A model generated the notes under the pieces. It was not told the origin of the DNA. It made no database searches and saw only the letters and a list, made by a program, of their open reading frames with translations. Below, piece by piece: positions 59,396 through 64,000 of a stretch of DNA of 64,000 nt. The stretch lies in assembly GCA_030674185.1 (NCBI GenBank), contig JAPXFY010000018.1, forward strand, positions 42,765,432 through 42,829,431. The letters are read 5' to 3'. The position numbers and the translations under genes were made by a program. Position 1 is the first letter of the stretch. Each line of letters starts with the position of its first letter. The DNA comes from Monoplex corrugatus (Eukaryota > Mollusca > Gastropoda > Littorinimorpha > Ranellidae).

Positions 59396-60039
59396 CGATG
59401 AAACCAACTCAGCAACGCTCGAATACTTACACTTAGTTTGCTTTTATTCCTCATCCGCTAATACCTGGAGGTGTACCGACAAAAGGTAGCAGAAGGTCTG
59501 AAGGTAGACAGGAAGCTTCGCGTTGAGTCGTGTTAAATTTGTGGAATATGTGTGCCAGTCCACTTACCAGTGTCCCTGTAATCTTCCTCTGGCTCTGAAG
59601 CCCGAGCGTCTGGTGTTGTAAGCTCAAAGGGTTGTATGGTTGGTTGGTTTGCTGGCATTCTGGTCAACTGGCAAAACTACTTGATCATCTGTTGTTTGAT
59701 GCAATGATTGGAAGATGTTTCAACCAACTCTCAGATCATTCATTTCTAATCATGTCTCCCTTGGTCTCGTCTGCTACTTTTTTGAGACATCTTGTTTCAT
59801 AGGTTGTGATCTTTCGCTCAAGGGTTTTGCTTATTTTTCCAGGTATGGCACTGGTAAGTCAGTATGAAAACAAATATTGTACTGATAAGCTTGGATTTTG
59901 TTTCCGTAGGTGTTTGTGTGTATCAGAAGGGGTGAAAACTGGTAACTCACACCATTTGTTTTTTGTACTCCGGTCCTGTTTTTTTTTTTTTATCTTCCTT
60001 AAATAATCTTAAGTACTTGGATTATGCACTTTGATTCTG

Positions 60040-60490
60040 ATAATCAGGTTATCAGTTATTCGTGCAACGGACATAACTGCTGTCTTGCTGGTGCGGATTG
60101 CCATGACATGGTTTTTACAGCTGTTGTTTCATTTGTTCGTATGTTCTTGTAGTTATTTTATTGTAGTTCATGATCGCTCGATCTTCAGCGATGAACAGTT
60201 CATTCAGAGCTTTTGGATCAGAGTAGGTCTCTTGAGCAATTTTGTTCATGTAGGTGATGAAAAAATGTGGTGATAGAGCGCATTATTGTTGCACCCCACA
60301 TATAACTTGGAACCAGTTTGAAAGTCTATTTGGGATTTTTACAGCATGCACATCTCACTGTTTGCATAGATTGAACTTACGTTGTTAAGGAGGACGTGGT
60401 TCTTTTTTCCATGTAACTCTGAGACTTCATAAAGTTTCATAATGCTTATGCGATCAAATGCCTTTTTCTAATCTACAAAGATGAGATGGA
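60040..60490 (-). mobile_element. Decayed LINE RT fragment, duplicated unit 1
   Basis: The minus strand reads LIFVD, a TAG stop, then KKAFDRISIMKLYEVSELHG, followed by NHVLLNNVSSIYANSEMCM. This matches RT motif A (F-V-D-x-E-K-AFD). Downstream, CKNHVMAIRTSKTAVMSVAR matches the later RT segment. Stops and frameshifts are frequent. Confidence 0.65.
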
Positions 60491-60884
60491 GCTGTTTATT
60501 ATTACCAACATTTTAATCCTGTCGAAAAAATTGAACATCAACGTAGAAACAGAGACAGTAATTGGAACCAATTATTTTAAGAAACACTCAATACAGTTGC
60601 AATGCGAACGCGCTTTAAGCAATTTTACCAACGAACGGAGGAAAAGTCTGCATCAGTATAAAAGCCAGATTTCGGATTATAAACTCAGAGACAAGTAAAG
60701 GAGAACAAAATGGCGCAAAAGGTTACTTGCTTCTTCTTTCGCAGAATGACCAAAAGAACGCAGAGGAAGAAAGAAAATGCGTGCTGACTTGAATGGTAAA
60801 CTGAAATATTCATCTTTGGTTAAGACCTCGCAACTGGCGATGAGTTTGAATTCTGTTTGTTTGTTTGTTTTATTGTTTTTGGTT

Positions 60885-61075
60885 TAAATGTTCCTATTTT
60901 CTTGGATTCAGTATGCACGTTGTATTGCCCATACTTTGCAAGCAGCATTTTGCTGCAAAATCTGCACATTCCGTCTTTGGTGGCGCACATGCTTGAGGTT
61001 TTCATGTTTCCATAAGCCATCGGACACTGACATAACTTACAGGATCTTTAACGTGCATATTTGATGTTCTACGAA
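60885..61075 (-). repeat. ATGCACGTTAAAGATCCTGT interspersed repeat, copy 3
   Basis: Inverted relative to the copies at 43.7 and 58.8 kb, inside duplication unit 1. The same repeat recurs in unit 2 at 62,085-62,252. Confidence 0.65.
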
Positions 61076-61219
61076 GCGTATGCACACGGAGGGTTTGTGT
61101 GTATCAGAAGGGGTGAAAACTGGTAACTCACACCATTTGTTTTTTGTACTCCGGTCCTGGTTTTTTTTTTTATCTTCCTTAAATAATCTTAAGTACTTGG
61201 ATTATGCACTTTGATTCTG

Positions 61220-61670
61220 ATAATCAGGTTATCAGTTATTCGTGCAACGGACATAACTGCTGTCTTGCTGGTGCGGATTGCCATGACATGGTTTTTACAG
61301 CTGTTGTTTCATTTGTTCGTATGTTCTTGTAGTTATTTTATTGTAGTTCATGATCGCTCGATCTTCAGCGATGAACAGTTCATTCAGAGCTTTTGGATCA
61401 GAGTAGGTCTCTTGAGCAATTTTGTTCATGTAGGTGATGAAAAAATGTGGTGATAGAGCGCATTATTGTTGCACCCCACATTTTACTTGGAACCAGTTTG
61501 AAAGTCTATTTGGGATTTTTACAGCATGCACATCTCACTGTTTGCATAGATTGAACTTACGTTGTTAAGGAGGACGTGGTTCTTTTTTCCATGTAACTCT
61601 GAGACTTCATAAAGTTTCATAATGCTTATGCGATCAAATGCCTTTTCCCAATCTACAAAGATGAGATGGA
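61220..61670 (-). mobile_element. Decayed LINE RT fragment, duplicated unit 2
   Basis: Same fragment as unit 1, but motif A is intact as FVDWEKAFDRISIMKLYE, showing that the TAG in unit 1 arose from the TGG codon. Confidence 0.65.
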
Positions 61671-62442
61671 GCTGTTTATTATTACCAACATTTTAATCCT
61701 GTCGAAAAAATTGAACATCAACGTAGAAACAGAGACAGTAATTGGAACCAATTATTTTAAGAAACACTCAATACAGTTGCAATGCGAACGCGCTTTAAGC
61801 AATTTTACCAACGAACGGAGGAAAAGTCTGCCATCAGTACAAAGCCAGATTTTGGATTATAAACTCAGAGACAAGTAAAGGAGAACAAATGGCGCAAAAG
61901 GTTACTTTGCTTCTTCCTTTCGCAGAATGACCAAAAGAACGCAGAGGAAGAAAGAAAATGCGTGCTGACTTGAATGGTAAACTGAAATATTCATCTTTGG
62001 TAAAGACCTCGCAGACTGGCGATGAGTTTGAATTCTGTTTGTTTGTTTGTTTTATTGTTTTTGGTTTAAATGTTCCTATTTTCTTGGATTCATGTATGCA
62101 CGTTGTATTGCCCATACTTTGCAAGCAGCATGTTGCTGCAAAATCTGCACATTCCGTCTTTGGTGGGCGCACATGCTTGAGGTTTTCATGTTTCCATAAG
62201 CCATCGGACACTGACATAACTTACAGGATCTTTAACGTGCATATTTGATGTTCTACGAGCGTATGCACACGGAGGGGTTTTAAGCACCAGCAGGTCTGTG
62301 TACATATTGACCTTGAAGTTCAGAAAGACCTTTTACCTTTTGTACGCCAGGCGGGAGGTATCCAAACATGACTGAACCCAAACATTCTGACAGGAGATCT
62401 GACGTCTTACCCACTTGAATATCGCACCCGTCAAAGGTGAGT

Positions 62443-62626
62443 CCTCTTCTCCCACTGGACGAAGCAGCAGGGAAGTTTCAGTCTTTTTCTCTTGATTTTG
62501 TATTTGGTGTTTGTTTGTGATCTTACATTCACGCGTTGACAAAGGCCAGTTGGCCGAAAATTTGCGCCTGTTTTGTCTTGTTGTATTAAATACGCGTTCT
62601 GACTCTATTGTCGTGTTTTCTGGTTC
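62443..62626 (+). mobile_element. Diverged Penelope-like 3' end (solo pseudo-LTR fragment)
   Basis: Matches 40,216-40,406 of the Penelope element: CCCACTGGACGA, GGGAAGTTT, the TTGACAAAGGCCAGTTGGCC hairpin with following GAAAATTTGCGC, TTGTCTTGTTG, and a GTTTTCTGGTT end. No coding sequence remains. Confidence 0.75.
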
Positions 62627-63165
62627 CAAAATACAGAATGAATGAAGACACGTGCACAATACAGAAAGGGTAACTACCACTGGTCCAGGTGCTACTTAGG
62701 GAGCTCTCTGATATTGACATAACTTAAATCGAACACTTTATCAGGATATTTTCTTCTTTTTTTTTCAATGGTTCTAACAAAAACCGTGTTTCAGAAAATG
62801 GGTCACAATCTGTTGACATACCCCCCCCCCTTCACGTTACAAGAACAAACAACAAACAAACAAATAAACAAATAAACAGAAACCGCATTGACGGCTGGCT
62901 GAATGGATTCCATATTCTAAAATGTATATTCTGTCGTCTGTGTAATGGTGGTATTGTTGCATGAAGTCAGGCAAAGCGAAACTGAAGAAACTGTACATGT
63001 ATTTGTAGTTCTTAATCATGTCTTTCTGAATTAAGCCCGTAGCCTTTAACATTGCTTTAGCGTACATTTGATTTGGCAGCGCTCCACACTTGATACAATT
63101 TACATGAAAGGTCCGGTAGGCGGGGATGTGGGTTGGTGGTGTTGAGTGGGGTGGGACTAAGGTAT
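62627..63165. other. No gene recognised
   Basis: Contains a C run at 62,821-62,830 and AAAC/AAAT repeats near 62,846-62,880. Confidence 0.4.
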
Positions 63166-63167
63166 AT

Positions 63168-63690
63168 GTGAGAGAGAGAGAGAGAGAGAGCAGAGACAGG
63201 GACAGAGAGAGAGGAGAGACAGAGAGAGAGAGAGAGACAGAGACAAACAGACAGAAACGGAGAGAGAAAGAGAGAGGGACAGAGAGAGAGAGACAGACAG
63301 AGAGAGAGAAGACATAGAGAGACAGACAACAGAAGAGAGAGAGACAGACAGAGACAGAAAGACAGAAACAGACAGACAGACAGACAGAGACACAGAGAGA
63401 AGAACACACACAGAGAGAGCGAGACAGAGACAGACAGAGACAGATAGAGAGACAGACAGACAGAGACAGACAGACATAGAGAGACAGAAAGAGAGAGAGA
63501 CAGACAAAGAGGAGACAGACAGACAGAGACAGAGAGAGACAGAAGACAGAAAGAGAGATAAAGAGAGACAGACACAGACAGAGATAGAAACAGACAGAGA
63601 TAGAAACAGACAGAGAGAGGAGAGAGAGAGACAGACAGACAGCAGACAGAGACAGACAGAGAGAGACAGAGACAGAGAGAGGTCGAAAAC
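63168..63690. repeat. (GA)n/(GACA)n purine-rich tract
   Basis: About 520 bp of GA and GACA repeats. Long Ser/Leu/Val ORFs on the minus strand are artefacts. Confidence 0.95.
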
Positions 63691-64000
63691 AAGAGGCATG
63701 GTGGAGGACTTGGGGGGACCGAAGCAGCGTGGGATGTGGTGTTACAACAGTTTGGCAGTCGTGAACGTTTAGCCGAATGCACAAAGTGTCAAGGTGTGTC
63801 AATGGTTTGGATTGAAGTGGGTGTCAGAGTAATACGACCTTTGCTCTACATACACGTCTGTTTGAGTCCTCTAAACACAGTACAATGACGCCACAAAACT
63901 CGATTTTGTATCAATGGCTTGTTTTCGGTCATAACTAGCCTACAGTACTCATGAATGTTCGTTATTTATACTCGACTACATATTCACATTGTTTTTCACA
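63691..64000. other. No gene recognised
   Basis: No supported feature up to the window edge. Confidence 0.35.

Larger units (their letters stand above)
59913..62272. repeat. 1,180 bp tandem duplication
   Basis: Unit 1 (about 59,913-61,092) and unit 2 (about 61,093-62,272) are nearly identical: corresponding positions are offset by 1,180 and only scattered substitutions and single-base indels are visible. Each unit contains a minus-strand RT fragment and an inverted copy of the ATGCACGTTAAA repeat. Confidence 0.9.

Noticed and set aside
62837..63802. 321-residue Ser/Leu/Val/Cys ORF on the minus strand
   Set aside because: Translation of a GA/GACA tract.

Overview
The window is eukaryotic nuclear DNA, most likely from a gastropod mollusc. 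The main clue is a multi-exon receptor gene at 1,704-8,042 on the minus strand. It resembles the rhodopsin-class chemosensory receptors expanded in snails and sea slugs (TM2 motif of the LKERINxCLFxLSL type). The intron-rich layout, abundant GT microsatellites, Penelope elements, Tc1 transposons and several LINE lineages fit this. No prokaryotic operon, ribosome binding site or CRISPR array is present. The species call is inference; nothing in the window is diagnostic by itself.

Layout. 1-8.1 kb: a three-exon GPCR gene with consensus splice sites and three single-base frame lesions; its introns hold old LINE and SINE-like copies. 8.4-14 kb: decayed plus-strand reverse transcriptase fragments and several copies of an interspersed ~520 bp element. 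14-16.2 kb: GT arrays, a tRNA-like SINE head and a perfect 70 bp fold-back. 16.2-18.2 kb: a 42 bp minisatellite of about 46 units. 20.1-33.8 kb: a ~13.7 kb T-rich array built from CCTTGGTCCTTGTTCCG-like units, with extreme strand asymmetry; all long ORFs there are composition artefacts. 34.7-36.4 kb: a 5'-truncated LINE with RNase H on the minus strand. 36.76-40.44 kb: a nearly complete Penelope-like element (RT plus GIY-YIG) inserted into a copy of the ~520 bp element, with a 13 bp target duplication. 40.9-42.5 kb: two phase-compatible candidate exons of an unrecognised minus-strand gene, with a LINE RNase H remnant between them. 46-48.9 kb: a CpG-rich stretch and a possible terminal coding exon on the plus strand. 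49.0-52.3 kb: two abutting Tc1 transposons with long transposase ORFs, both sitting in one (AT)n tract. 53.9-57 kb: GT/GA/CT microsatellites with a ~375 bp tandem duplication. 59.9-62.3 kb: a 1,180 bp tandem duplication carrying a minus-strand RT fragment. 62.4-62.6 kb: a diverged Penelope end. 63.2-63.7 kb: a GA/GACA tract.

Host coding content is small: the receptor gene, two candidate exons near 41-42.5 kb and one candidate exon at 47.6 kb. Most recognisable protein sequence belongs to mobile elements. All twelve copies or fragments of the ~520 bp family, and both LINEs that share its 3' tail, lie on the minus strand. This suggests that the ~520 bp family is mobilised by that LINE.

Single-base indels, several in homopolymers, break the receptor and the Penelope ORF. 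Raw-read checks are needed before calling these biological pseudogenes rather than consensus errors.
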